From assembly GCA_963966185.1 (NCBI GenBank), contig CAWZYM010000401.1, positions 662,001 through 726,000 of the forward strand: a stretch of DNA of 64,000 nucleotides, given 5' to 3'. Numbering within the stretch: position 1 is the first letter of the stretch; each line of letters opens with the position of its first letter. Below, one piece after another: positions 15,705-28,574 of this stretch. This stretch comes from Rhabditoides inermis. Lineage: Eukaryota > Nematoda > Chromadorea > Rhabditida > Rhabditidae. The notes beneath the pieces are model-generated. The model was not told the DNA's origin and ran no database searches. It saw only the letters and a list, made by a program, of their open reading frames with translations. Position numbers and translations under genes: made by a program.

Positions 15705-17487
15705 GAGAGAGAGAGAGACTGTTTCAGTTCATCTCGGAGCGCGTACGTCTCGTCAACGAGAATCGCGGCTTTTCGGACGAGTTTGAGCGCGAGCTGCTGC
15801 ACATGGACCTCAAGATCAAGGGACAGGTACCGTACTTTGTTACACGGTTACTGTACTTTGGTACGATTACTATCAGGTATTGGGTTATACATGGTTACTG
15901 TATTTTGGTTCGATTACTGTAAAGTTGTGGATGATTAATGTAAGGTATAAGTAGTGATTAGTGAATATATGGCCGTTAGGTGGTGTGTGTGTTTTTGTTG
16001 TTGTGGTCTGAGTGAGTGACGTGTGTGAGAATGCGGGTTTCACCTGCAGGCTTTCGCGCGTTTCGATTCAGTTTTGTGCTGGACTGACGAATTCTTGCAT
16101 TTTTTATTGTTCTTGGTTAATAGCAGGTAAATTGTGGATCTATTACTGTCCAACGCAAGTTGTGGGTGCGACAAATGCAATCACCAATCAGGCCTGTGCT
16201 AGGTTGCGTGTAGAAGATAGGGAGAGACACCGGCACACAAGCTCTTTTTTTATAACATGTATATAATGTCTCGCGTGTACAATATCCACTCCCTTCTCCT
16301 ACACCATCTCTCTCTCTCTCTCTTTCCCTAGATGCACCCGGAGGCGCTCCAGCAGGCAGTTCTCAGTGTGAGCCCTAGTAATCCAGTCATGTCACTTGGT
16401 AGTGTTTGTGTGACGTCACTGTGCGCATCTTTCCCTATGTGGTTTAGCGAAGCATGAGCGTGGAGTGAATGTCTTTTGAACGATTGAGTGACGGTTTCCC
16501 TCTGTGTGCATGTTGCGAGCAGTGAGTGAGTGAGTGAGGTGTACTGTGGATTTGAGGAGAGGAGAGGATCTCCCGATTGCAGGTGCGCGACAACGCATCG
16601 GACGTTATCGGCGCGCTCAAGGATAGGGTGCAGTCGATTCAGGTATGTCGATTAAATGAATGTATCGATTATCTTGTGTAGTGCCATAGTCTTAATGTGA
16701 CCCTCTCCGCATAGTACTTTTCTCTTCATTTTGCCATACATTGTTAGGTGATTATAATAGCATTTTAGAAATAGTTCCTTTACTTTTACTCATTGAATAT
16801 GTTGAGATTCGCGACAAGCTGGGCAAGCTGGCGACGCCTGCGCAGTCGCTACGCCGGCCGAAGAAGAGTGGAGGAGGAGGAGGAGGAGGAGGAGGAGGAG
16901 GGAAGGAGAGGCGCGAGCGCAAGGAGAAACCCGCCGTCGTACCCATGAGCTTCAACAACGTCCTCACCACCGACTCCCAGTTTGGAGGGCAGTACGATGA
17001 TGTGCGTTGTTTTCGGTGTGCTTGTTATCGTTATATCAGATTGCTGATGATTGATTGATGGGCATTTTATAATCCCTATACAATCGACTACCTCTATTGA
17101 TTGATGTTTCTTTTTTTATCTATTCGTTTTCAGGACAGTTCTTGTTCGGACGACATCCAGCCGGAACCTCTGCCGACGCTAGCGACCGTCAAGTCGGCGC
17201 CCGCAGTCGCCGACCTTATTGACCTCTCGGACACACCGCCCACCTCCCTCTCACTCGCCGCGCCCACACACGCCCCGCCCCCTGTCACCGCGTTCTTTGA
17301 TCCCTTCTCACCCGTGTCTTCCAACTCCTTGACGCAGAGTCAGAGTGTGTCTCAGCCGCCGACTGTCGATTCCTTTCTCCCCGGTCCGTCCACTGGCCTC
17401 TACACTAACCCCTTTTATACCCAGCCTAGTCCCGGCGCTAATGCTCCGCCCTCTAAAGCCCCGCCCACTTGGGAACGGTTTGACTAA
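10806..17487 (+). CDS. rme-4: DENND1/connecdenn-like Rab35 GEF (RME-4 type)
   Basis: Seventeen exons: 10806-10828, 10923-10981, 11053-11149, 11382-11498, 11733-11802, 11978-12073, 12679-12794, 13204-13302, 14078-14180, 14607-14699, 15017-15154, 15530-15634, 15728-15826, 16332-16367, 16583-16642, 16807-17001 and 17134-17487. They sum to 1860 nt, or 619 aa. The uDENN, DENN and dDENN order is clear: TAFDVFCELAAP, KYPEDYDDQGVL, FVLTDSASKYTFGFCRY, YQWPNVFYNILNHLANV, LLKERRILFVGRRPSQLSSC, SLMYPMNWQHVFIPVLP, SFDDAATMP and GDGLSRAFLRAN. A poly-Gly run follows (about 16871-16902), then a Pro/Ser tail with NPF- and DPF-like clathrin/AP-2 binding motifs, ending WERFD like the WETFE end of human DENND1A. 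The family activates Rab35 in clathrin-mediated endocytosis. The exon 9 donor (GTGGCT) is weak. Confidence 0.88.
12402..12650. mobile_element. 249-bp MITE-like inverted-repeat element in the DENND1-like intron
   Basis: The ends are inverted copies: GGGAGATAGTTGGGG at 12402 and its complement ending 12650. A second long inverted block, beginning CATTTGACTACAGAAATGAA (12424 onward) and mirrored at about 12562-12627, follows. There is no coding capacity. The element can fold into a long hairpin, as expected of a non-autonomous DNA transposon. Confidence 0.7.
12816..12972 (+). repeat. dispersed repeat family, copy 2
   Basis: Nearly identical to copy 1 over its full length, with a few substitutions. 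It lies in the intron after DENND1 exon 7 (12795-13203). Confidence 0.8.
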
Positions 17488-17831
17488 CTCTTCCCTCACA
17501 GCACTATGTGATGCACATATTGTTATCGGCTGTATTTTTGCAAGAAATTAGGGTAGATTGTCATACTGCATGTGTGAAATTATTGTGATATGAAACTACG
17601 ACTGATAGCCAGTGATTAGCCCCGATTGTATAGTGCATAATGTGTGATGCGCGTCAAAGTTCTATTATTTCTGGGTAAGTAAAGATTTTATTGAAAGTTC
17701 GGTGTACATATATTCTGGGAACGGGGATGTGTATCGAACAAAGAAAAAGAAAACAAACATTCTCGAACGGTCAAATGTTGTAATATTGTTCCTCTCACAG
17801 CCTTGAATCAAAACAAATTTTACAAAACATC
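17488..17831. other. 3' flank of the DENND1-like gene
   Basis: This is probably 3' UTR and short intergenic DNA before the tRNA. No open frame or repeat was recognised. Confidence 0.4.
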
Positions 17832-17904
17832 AGCCCGATGCGGGGCTCGAACCCGCGACAACCAGATTAAGAGTCTGGTGCTCTACCGACTGAGCTAACC
17901 GGGC
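17832..17904 (-). tRNA. tRNA-Lys (anticodon CTT)
   Basis: Read on the minus strand this is a 73-nt cloverleaf. The acceptor strands GCCCGGT and ATCGGGC pair, with one G-T pair. The D arm is GCTCAGTCGGTAGAGC. The anticodon stem is CCAGA/TCTGG around the loop CTCTTAA, giving anticodon CTT. The T arm is GCGGG-TTCGAGC-CCCGC. A-box and B-box sequences are canonical and no intron is present. Confidence 0.95.
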
Positions 17905-18724
17905 TCTGGCTTGGCGGGAAGAGATATCAGTGTAGTGGCGGTGCGCGTGTTGCAATTAATGAGCGAGAGAGAGAGAGCGAGAGTGTGAGAGCGGGTAAGT
18001 GGGTTGTGCAGGTGCAGAGTGAGGTGGGTTAATAGCGTGCCGCGTGGACGTCATAGTGACGCGCGCTTAACGGAAAGAACCGCGTCCGCCCACGGCACCC
18101 ACCAAATACAATCATTCACAACTCGTATATAAGTTGTGGTCAGTCGCTTCGAAACTCTCGCATACATTTCGAACACACATTGCTTCCGAAGCATAGTAGG
18201 AACTTGGCGAATCACGCTCATCTTTTCTAGCTGCTGTGTGAGCTACAGAATGCATAGTGTGCTCTTCCTATTATACTACTACTATCCTTGCGAAGAGGGG
18301 CTGACCGCTAATGAGTAGGGCTGTTGCGGTTGGCAACGACATACCCGCATTTCACATTTCACATATGTGATAACACGCCGCCTATTTCCAGGAATATGGC
18401 GCTCTCACATAAAACCATGTGAATCGCAACTTGCACTTTGACGACAACGCGCGAACACAATGTTATGCGCCACATTGTTATGTATTCTCCAGCGGTGTTC
18501 CGAAGATAGAGAGAGAGAGAGAGAGTCTCATCATATGTTTCGGCCACCCCCTTCCAGTCGATTACAGCTGTCGTGTTCGCAGACACAGTCACTTCACCGT
18601 ATTCCATGTGTCTTTCGCACTCGCTCATGTCAGCCGCCGACCTTTCTTTGTCATCGATCGCACAGTGGAACCGTTCGCGCGATGCGATCATTTTTTGATA
18701 TTCCAGACTTTCCAGAGATAGAGA
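17905..18724. other. intergenic region with possible promoter
   Basis: The region contains a GA-rich tract (about 17960-17985) and a TATA-like TATATAA at about 18126, downstream of a GC-rich stretch with GACGTCATAGTGACG. An antisense 186-codon open frame over 18359-18919 has no recognisable domain. There is no supported gene before the ATG at 18725. Confidence 0.35.
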
Positions 18725-19766
18725 ATGGAGTGCAAGCGGCAGATCGTTGACTGGATCTGGGACGCGATCGAGATGGGAATCTCCATCAACACTCCTAAAG
18801 GTAGTTGTTAATTGATTTATCACTGCCGAACAATGCCACGATGTTTTCCCTAACGGTTTTCTCTCCTTTCTGGAAAAAGACAGTTCCTGTGAGTGTGACT
18901 GATAGCTTGTAGTAAACAAGACCAGAAATGGAGTGAGCGCTATTTATGGAAAGATCTTCGGTGTACTTGTCTCTTTCGCATATACATGTCAAAGAGTATT
19001 CGACGAAACTAGTTACAGTTTAAGAAATTCAAAACTCAGATTTCGCCGAGTTCATCGCAATCGGCTCTCCGTGGCACATTCCCAGGACCGCTCTCATAGT
19101 ATGTGACTGGAAAAATACAATTATGCAACCTACACGAAGTAGAAAAATTGTATACTTTTCAGTGTACCTTCTGGATTTTATCTCCAACTGAGTTAGCATC
19201 GGAATGTGAAAACGAACTTTTTTTCTGTTCGACCATAAGCCGGAAGTTCCATGAAAATGAACCCATCGTGCTTATTTCTGCACACTTTTCCCTTGAGAGA
19301 GTATACTCATGCGTAAATATCAAATTACAGAATAAGACAAATTTTCACTCTTTTCCAACGAATACACCGTTGCCATACACTATAGGAACACGAGACTCTT
19401 TGGATTTTGATTCTGCGAGTGCACCTGACATTCCATCTTCCAGACCCTCCCGAACGGTCGTCCCATCATCGTCCTCGACGACTTTCAAGAGGTGAGAGAG
19501 TCGTGAGATTCCAGGAACATTGTCATGTTCACACTTCAGACAATCCCATCATTCCGTATTTGATACAGTTCTTGTTGATACTGTTCTCTTTAGTAGCAGA
19601 CTTCTGAAGATGATCATGCAATACATAGCAGATCAACAGATCTGGTCTATGCACCAAAATGCTCTTTATGCTTTATTATCGCAATCAATAAAATCAATTT
19701 CAGGACGGTCCGGTGGCGATCGCGGTGGTGGTATTCGAGGAGAACCGCATCACCGTCCTCTCCTAA
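18725..19766 (+). CDS. orphan small protein, 81 aa, four exons
   Basis: Exons 18725-18800, 19040-19098, 19444-19491 and 19704-19766 join in frame (246 nt). Junction phases agree at all three introns, and each intron has a good acceptor. The product begins MECKRQIVDWIWDAIEMG. It continues DFAEFIAIGSPWHIPR and TLPNGRPIIVLDDFQE, and ends with a beta-rich VAIAVVVFEENRITVLS. No family is recognised. It could be a fragment of a larger gene, because a further open segment with a good acceptor lies at 20050-20122. No frame evidence ties that segment to this gene. Confidence 0.45.
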
Positions 19767-20123
19767 GATCCCCCGAGACGCATCTCCAGCTTCACCATCT
19801 CACACGGTACTCACCCAGCAATATGTACACACACTGCGCACTGCAATCACTTCTTGCCGCCTTGCGTCACTTGCGATGCACTATACCGTACCTACCATAC
19901 TATGACTATGCACACCCAGATTTTCCACTTTCGATTGTAACTTTATTGTAACGTACGATTCCCGTGTTTATGTGCTGATAAAGATTTTGTCATATAGTGT
20001 CCGCTGCTATTTTGATTGATTGATATCCGGATGTCTGCGTTTGTTTGCCAGATATCGTTCTCAAGTGTTCGAGGCGGCGCTCGGTGCGCATATCACCGGC
20101 TTCACTCACACACTTCTCCCCTA
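19767..20123. other. short intergenic or unassigned exonic stretch
   Basis: A good acceptor (TTTGCCAG) at about 20050 is followed by an open segment in two frames up to the ATG at 20124. It could be 5' UTR, trans-spliced leader region, or an exon of the preceding gene. I could not assign it. Confidence 0.3.
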
Positions 20124-22397
20124 ATGTCGCTCGTCAACCTGCACCTCTACGGTAAGTCGCGTCTACGGCTAGCCACGAGACGTGTTCAGACGCGCCACCG
20201 ACGGCGGTGATGCGGAAGCGGATGATGAGGGGCGAGCTGGTGCGTGCCGACAGCGACGACGTCTCCGAGTTGTGAGTGTGATGTGCGGACAGATTCGAGA
20301 ATCCGTCTGTCCCCCCTCCAGTGGCCCGTACGGTTCGCTCTCCGACCTCTCGCCTCTCCTGCCACTGGTCGCGATGCGCAACGCGGACTTCCATTCGGTG
20401 GGAAACAGATCCGACTTTCTATTTGCACTCTCCCTTTTCCCCCGGCAGCCCCGGCTGTCATAGTGTCGCCTGTCACCCGCCGCACTCCTCTCTATGCTAA
20501 TCATCGCAACAGCCGTACTTTAAATTGCGCAACCACACCGCCGCCCCGCATCGATTGATCCGCACTTGCCCTGAGGGGTGAGAGAGGAGAGAGAGAGGAG
20601 GAGGAGGAGTGATATCTGACCAGTCGCTGCTGCTGCTGCGCGCACGCGCGAGCCGTCCCGCAAACTACACTAATCATCTTGCTTATCACTCACTGATCTG
20701 ACGCCTACTACGCGCTTTCACAGCTATATTCACTTCACTTCACTTATGTCACTATGCTCGAACTGTTCAAGCACAAACATGAAAGAGTGAGTGTTTTTTT
20801 GGCGATTTGTGGAAACTTTGTTTGAGCCGAATATGATTTTTTTGGGGAGATGCTGCACTTTTGGTGGGAGCATCTGGTCTCTGGAATCGAGTGCGCAAAA
20901 AAGTGATCTCTCTCACAGACGCTCGCATGTTTTCTGATGAGCCATCCGGCATGTTTGTGTTCGCTTTATGTATTTTTTTACATCCTGATTCTCGATCTAG
21001 CATTTTGAGAAAACTCACGCAAACATCTTCTTTGTGAGTGTCTGCGACGTCATTACGTTTGCAAATCGACAATGACAATGAACTTGAAAAAAACACGTGC
21101 TGTACGTAGTGGAAAAGAGTTGCTACAAACGTTTCAGTCCATAAAAACCGTTTTAATGAAAAATCGTTTAACTAAGACATTTTTAGAGCGACGCTTCTCT
21201 GGCGAGCGGCAGTCGCGACACATGGCTCGCCAAAAAGAAGCACTTCCGAGACACCGAGGAGTGGAAGAACAAAAAGGTTAGATCTTTCAGACAATTTTAT
21301 TTTGATTTTGGTTTTTTTTATTGAAAAACAAAAATGTTCGACATCTTTCAGACAGTTTTATTTTGATATTGTTTTTGTGATTGAAAAACAAGAACAAAAA
21401 GGTTATGCATATGCTAGCATCGTACAGGCAATTGTTGTTCTTGCTATTTTTGTGATTGAATCTGTAGTAGACTAGCATATTTCAATGGGTTTTTTTTTGC
21501 ATTTGACTCGGTAGTTTTTGTTCATTTTTGAAAACGTATGTCTATTTAGACTCGTTTCAGTTACGAAAACGTTGCTGTAGCGTTTATGTTCGCTGGAACG
21601 ACATTAGTGGTTGCATTAGGGTGTTATCTGCTAGCTGCAATGAGAGCACAGTAGCACGTTGTCTGTAGTCCTCTGACAGTTGTCAAATAACTGTTCCATT
21701 CCCAATCATCCGAACGAATCCAAGAGAATTCAAGCATCATTATCCGTAGTTTTTGATGTGTTATTAGTGTTGCTTATGTTTTGTGTGACTGTCGAATGTA
21801 TGCCTGTTGAGAGGGGAGCAGACATCGGACGAGTGGCTGCGGTCCGATGCAAACATTCTCAAGATGTGTAGATTCATATTTTCCGTTACGATGCGAGTGT
21901 AGCGATAAATAACACATGATGATTTTCCGTACTTCTTCCAATTATGTCACAGACTATACGAGAAAAGACGCTAAGATTGTTGAGAGATGACCGATTTGTT
22001 GTGACAAGCAAGTTGAGAAAAAAAAGGTTAGGCTAGCGTTTTCTATCACGTGAATCATCGAATAAAACTAGGAAACATATACAAAATAACAGACAAAAAA
22101 GTAATAGTGAATTTTCAGAAACGAATCATCAACAAGATGCGTGTAATGTCGCGGCTCAACCTTGCTCTGGTCCTCAATCGAATGCCGGTGAGTTTTTATT
22201 GTTTAAAATCAAATCACTTTTTTTAATTGTTTTTTTGTATTTGCAAGCATGATTATGACACGTACAAAACAAATTCACCTATGAGATGATCGTAGATTTT
22301 TTGTTTTTATTTTATTTACCCATTCGCTGTTTTGATTTATTTCGCCGATTGAGTATGGGGTGTAATGTGCTTATGTTGATCGCTTATTAGATGTTCA

Positions 22398-22453
<56 letters not shown>

Positions 22454-25400
22454 CGACCAACCTCTCTGTCTGCGCGCTTTTTTTGCCGGTTCGGCGGCGT
22501 GTATCTTCTGTGTGCTTCTCGCCAACACTCGAGCGCCGGCAAACTTACTTCACTTACTTGACACTCCCTTTCTGCCCTCCTCGGCCTCGCGCACCGCGCG
22601 CCTTCACATTTTTCGCGCACCATGAAGACCGATCGAAGTGATCGGACCGACGTCTCCGATTCCGTGACATCGTCGTCAAAGTCGTGGTCAGAGGTTTGTT
22701 TAAAATGGCATTCATGCATTTTTTTAGTACCGGTCAGTCTCTTAGAAACACTCCCGAATACCACCGAACATTTCGGAATGCCTTGCTATGCCTTCGAAAC
22801 ACTCCCGAATGGCTTTCGAAGAGACTGACCGCACCTTTTGCGAGTGATCAACACTTTCCCGGCAGCAATATCTGGGGCAATTTCTAGCTGGCTGGTGTGA
22901 TGTATGTGTACGCATGAGGAGAGATGGAAGGAAGGAGAGAAATCCTCCCCTCCCTCCCTCTCTCACCTCTCACCTCCCAGTCATTGATCCAATCGCCAGC
23001 ATTGATTTCTCACTCCTCATGTTTCTCAGCTGCCAGCTGACTCGGCATGATCGCCCTCGCACTCTGCACACTCTCACATCCCGCCGCTCCCTCACTCGAT
23101 CCGTCGTCCGCGCCTCTCCGATCGCCACACTCTCTCGCCTAAAACGTGCCTCGTCTGCGCACTCTCACGCGCCGCGCTCTCTCTCGCCTTACATCACCTC
23201 TGGCCAGGCATTCTCCGAGATTTTTCGCCGCCACACTCACGAGTCGGCTGCTGCTCTACGATTGGCATTGATCATCTGATTCACGTCATCTGACCGTCGT
23301 CTGAAGCTCGACGATGACGGCCATCTTCGACATGACGCGTCGGGTGACGATGCACGACGCGGGAGAGAGCGCGGACCTGTCGCAGCTGCAAGTCGAAGAT
23401 GCCATCCACGGAGGACGCAAATCCGAGAGCTACAAGAAGCGCAACGTGCGGTGGACGGCTATTCATTGATCTATACATCGTAGCGTTGGCGACGATTTGC
23501 ATTGGATGGCATAGATCAATGGGTCTCTGAGATGGAGATTTTTTTTAGATGAAATACGATTGATTTACACTTTTCAGACAATCGAGAAGCTGCCGGACAA
23601 GGTGATGCAGCAGATCTTTTCCTATCTCTCGCCATATCAGGTGAGCTCGCAAGAAACATATAATATATGTGATATAACATATGTGTTAGTTACTACTCAC
23701 TAACTTCGATTACTTGAACTTGAGCGAAGGTAGCGCGGATCCGAATTTCTCTAGGCAGCTAGCTTCTTGATGAAAAGAGCGTTTGTTCAGATATTATATC
23801 TATGTTGTGAGCTACTTAAAAAAATTCTGTTTAGATTCTGCAAGCCGGTCACGTGTGTCGAAGGTGGAAGGCAGTGGCGCGGAATCCAAACCTATGGCGG
23901 TTCGTCTCCTTCCGACCAAACTACGGCGGCATACAAGTACAGGTAAATGGAAATAGGTGTACAAATTAACAGTCACACCAGTTACCAATCACCAGTATCA
24001 GAGATGTTTGTTTTCGAATGTTGTGTCCGCACGAGTGAGATAGATGCGAGTAGACGAGGCGTTTATTGGAGTAACCAATAGAACAATATTGGAGAACAAC
24101 TGAACTGTACTGAACTGTACAATGAGTGAGCGCCCGAGTTATATAGAGGGATTATGGAAGGTTCTGGAATGATCGGACTAGGGGGCGCTCGGTGTAGAGT
24201 GGGTGGAGTCTATTGGATAAGGAAGTGCGGGATAAGTGAGTAACGTTCTAGAAGCATGATCATGTGAAGTGATAATGATCGGGGCAATTAAGGAATGATC
24301 TAGAAAGGTGTAGCAGCATAGGGATAATGCTGGCTATCCCAACATCGAACAAACTACCAAACAAGTGAACAAGTAAGTAAACAAACATTTGAAGATGTAT
24401 CAAAGTAAACAAACATGTGCTACAGGGTCAGATGATCGACGACTTTGCGCGGCTGATTCCGACGCAGTTCTCCGAGCTGCGTATCGTCGAGCTGGCCACT
24501 GATCTCATCACACCCAACATCCTACACGAACTCGCCAACAAGTGCCCCAGATTGCAGCACCTCACACTCGGTGGGTTGATGAGTAGTGCATGAAACAGTA
24601 AGCATGATCTTGCAGTGGTTTGCGATATTGCGATAGAATCGGTGGTGCATGGTTATGAATATCTATCGAGTGAGCGTGATCTTGGAATGATGTAATGGAA
24701 GTTGGCAGTAGAATCCTGCAATCAACAGGGGAGACCGTGGGTGAAACAAAATTCGTGAACCTTCGTCCTTGCAGATTTCTCGACGGCGATGCAACTGCAC
24801 GACTTCACAGATCTGCAGTCGTTCCCCTCACGGCTCAAGTCACTCACACTGTGCCTGTCAGGTGAGAGAGGGGGGGGGAGAGAGGGGAGAGAGGGAGAGG
24901 GAGAGGGAGAGGAGAGAGAGGTCGACCTAGTATCTAGTATTCTAGTATAGCTTTTGAAACGACGGAATGGATAAGACAGAATGGTCCGCAATTTCCTTGC
25001 TAGCCTATCAGACAGCCCAGTCTAGGCATCTGCCCATAAATATATCTATCATAAAGTTGTTAGCTTGTCTTTTCGTTTTATGCGGCAATTATCTTTTACG
25101 CCATTTCAGAGAACATCTTTCTCGAGGGATTCCTACGAAAAGTCTACACGTTCATCTCGTCAGTCGAGATTATTCACATCATCGGTAAATGCATACTAAT
25201 AATGAAACTCTTCAACCAAAAATTTGGCTGCAAAGGTTTTTTTCAATTGTGAACGTAAAAGAAAAAAAAACTCGTTTCTCCAGGCACATACGAGAAGGTG
25301 GAAGACGAGGAGGAGGAGGTGTACGAGACAGTCAACATCCACAAGCTCAAGCAGTACCTGCCCAATCTGAGGGTCGTCAACCTGTGAGTCAATTACAGAA

Positions 25401-25793
25401 GAAATAAAGAGTAGCAGAGGACGTGCTTCTCACTCACTCACAACACCATCACACAATGACTGTCTGGATGGGAAGGTGGTGGCAATGTAACTACTGGAAT
25501 CGAAAACGACCATCCGAAGCTATGATCATTTCTCGTTATCGCAGAAAGAACTGTGTTTGGGATCTGGAGCAGTCAGTAGTTCCTAGTAGAATTGGCCGCG
25601 ACTGTGTCAGCAATGCTACGTTTATCGAACCCATAACAATTGTGAGCAATCAGCGTGGGTGGTCTCTGATCGAATCATCAATAATCTGTGATCAGGTGGG
25701 GCGTTCCGTTCATCACCGACGAGCACGTCGATGCGTTGTCGTCCAACTGCGCCCATCTGGAGTGTCTATGCATCAACTACTGCCAGAAGGTAG

Positions 25794-25831
<38 letters not shown>

Positions 25832-28113
25832 TTCCATCGCACTGGCACTTGCTGCTCGAAATGAGGTGCTAACCGCCAGTAAAAGTTATGTAACACTCCA
25901 CATTCGAAGACACATGTGATATGGGATCCTTACCGTCTTTAGGTGACGGGCTCGTGTCTGAAGCTGGTGCTGCAGCGGTGCAAGAAACTGCGCAGCCTGT
26001 TCCTCGCCCATACACGTGAGTCGCATATCCGACATCTGCTGGTCGATCAACAAGGATTTTTGCAGCTTGACATGCTGTGTAAACTATGCACTATGCTCGT
26101 AAACCTATCGATAATATGTCGATCGACGTTTCCAATTTCCAACGCAAAGTTATATTTCCAGGTCTGGATGATACTACGATTCGCGGTATCGACTGGGAGA
26201 AGACGAGGATCGAGGAGCTGGATATCAAGGGTGAGCTGGATAGATAATAATAAGAATATTTATCACCGTGTATACTATATAGAAGAACACAGGACAAACA
26301 CATAAATAGAGTGATTACGGCAAGCGTGATTGTAAAATAAATAAACACAAAAATAGGATAAAACAGATAACACAGGTTTCCGAATGAGCACTCATCTAAT
26401 TTTGGACGGAGGGAACAAATGGGGGTTATCTAGAAGGTACGATTTTTTAGATGGAGAGAGGAGAGATAGAGTGCTTCGAAGGGTTTGGTAGTTACGGTGA
26501 ATTCATGCGAACTCATATTTTCTACTAATAAAGGCGAAGCCAGACTCGATTATGTAACAAAATGTCTTAGTGAGAGTGGGAGTGGGGGTGCGTTTTGAAA
26601 GAGTCTCGTTAGAACCACACTCTCGGACCTCGGATCCGAACCAAATTGTGTTTTTTTGGTCACCTTATTCCTGCTCTGACGGTCAAAGAACGTGTCTATT
26701 TGTTGGAGAAAATACAGGTTACAAATGTTAACATTTTGTTATAACAATAACAGTTTTCAAACTGAATGTTTCAACCAAAACAATATATCAAATATCAACT
26801 GTAAAACACACAGTTTAGTTGAACGAAATTGAAATCCAATAACAATTCTCGTTCGAAAAGTACGTAAGTAAAGAGAAGAGGTTTGTCTGGATCTGATTCA
26901 ACAAAAGCACATGCATAAAATCTCTTTGCAGCTGACTAAAATATCGAAACAAACCTGCTCTTTCGAATCACATAAAATGTTTTTTTTTTAACTTTAAAAA
27001 ATATATAATGTAAAGTGACTGTGAAATAGGCCAAATTTTCATTATAATTCACTATAAATAAATTATTATAATGCATAATATTTATGTTCTAATTTCATAA
27101 ATTCGAAAGAGCAGGTTTGTTTTGATATTTTAGTCAGCTGCAAAGAGATTTTATGCATGTGCTTTTGTTGAATCAGATCCAGACAAACCTCTTCTCTTTA
27201 CTTACGTACTTTTCGAACGAGAATGGATGTCCTTTTCTCAAATTTCGAAGAAATTTTTTTCACATTGGTGAATTACGAAAATAAAATATACATATTACAA
27301 ACTCACTAGTCAGAATGTCATGATTGAAAATACAAATAACTTATACAACAATACTACATAGTAATATTCACTGGTTTGAAATTATAAAATAGTTTCTGTG
27401 ATTCCCGCTTTTTTGAAACTGATAGATCATGTGTTGCCGAACAATGTTGTGTTATATAACGAATGTATGTAAATTAGAAACCTTCGAAATAGCTTGGTCG
27501 AATCGCTCACGCGCCTGCCGGTCGCTCATCGACGCGCGTTACACACGTTACAAATTTCTATCTTCTTCCCTTCATCTTCTAAGCAGTTCCATTATCTAGC
27601 AAGTTACTAGCTAGTCGAAATGAAATTCTACTACGAGTAAACTAGCTATTCTTCACTAGTTATCATGTCATATCGCGAGTGCATGTACCGTTAATAGTTT
27701 GTTTATCAGCAGTTTCAAGTTATACAACCGTCGACCTAGCCAATAAGGGGACTGACCTAAGGCTCTCGAGTACAAATCGCTAGCTGATTACATGGGGTCC
27801 ATCGATTAATGCAATGAATTTGGATCAGATGACGTCACAGACTTCTGACTAGAGGCTCACGAAAGTTGTGAAGGTGGTCGTCACTCCACCGTGACTAGCG
27901 GTACATCATTGGCCGCCGAGAGGATTGAACTCGGGACCTTCAGCATGATGCGCGCACATCCACTGCGCTAGCCACCCCATATTCTCAAAGAAGTTTCATC
28001 ATTTTCTTTAAAAAGTACTCGGCGTAAAGAGATGAACTTTGTCTTAACCCAATGCAGCAAAAGTACATCTATAAAACGTTTACAAATACAAACACAAACC
28101 TGCACATCTCTCT

Positions 28114-28144
<31 letters not shown>

Positions 28145-28543
28145 TCCCTCTCCTATCCTATTTTTTAACTGATTTCTTCTCTGTTCATGTCGCTGTGGTT
28201 ACTTGTTAGCAACAACAACAGAATATTTCAGTATGCGCAGGTTTGTGTTAGTATTTGTAAACGTTTTATAGATGTACTTTTGCTGCATTGGGTTAAGACA
28301 AAGTTCATCTCTTTACGCCGAGTACTTTTTAAAGAAAATATATGTGCTTTTGTTGAATTTCAAAGAAATTCCGATATGTGCTGAACTATGACTATTCAAA
28401 AGAACTGGATTATATCAAATTTATCTATCTATCTCCTTCTGTTCTCTCCCTCTCTCTGTTCCTCTCCTTCAGCTCTCACTCAATGTTATTCCACTCTTTG
28501 CTCTCTCTCTCTCTCTCTCCCTCTCTCTCTCTCTCCCCCTCTC

Positions 28544-28574
<31 letters not shown>

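Noticed and set aside
27880..27985. Functional tRNA gene
   Set aside because: A and B boxes are present but stems are poor and no clean anticodon arm forms.
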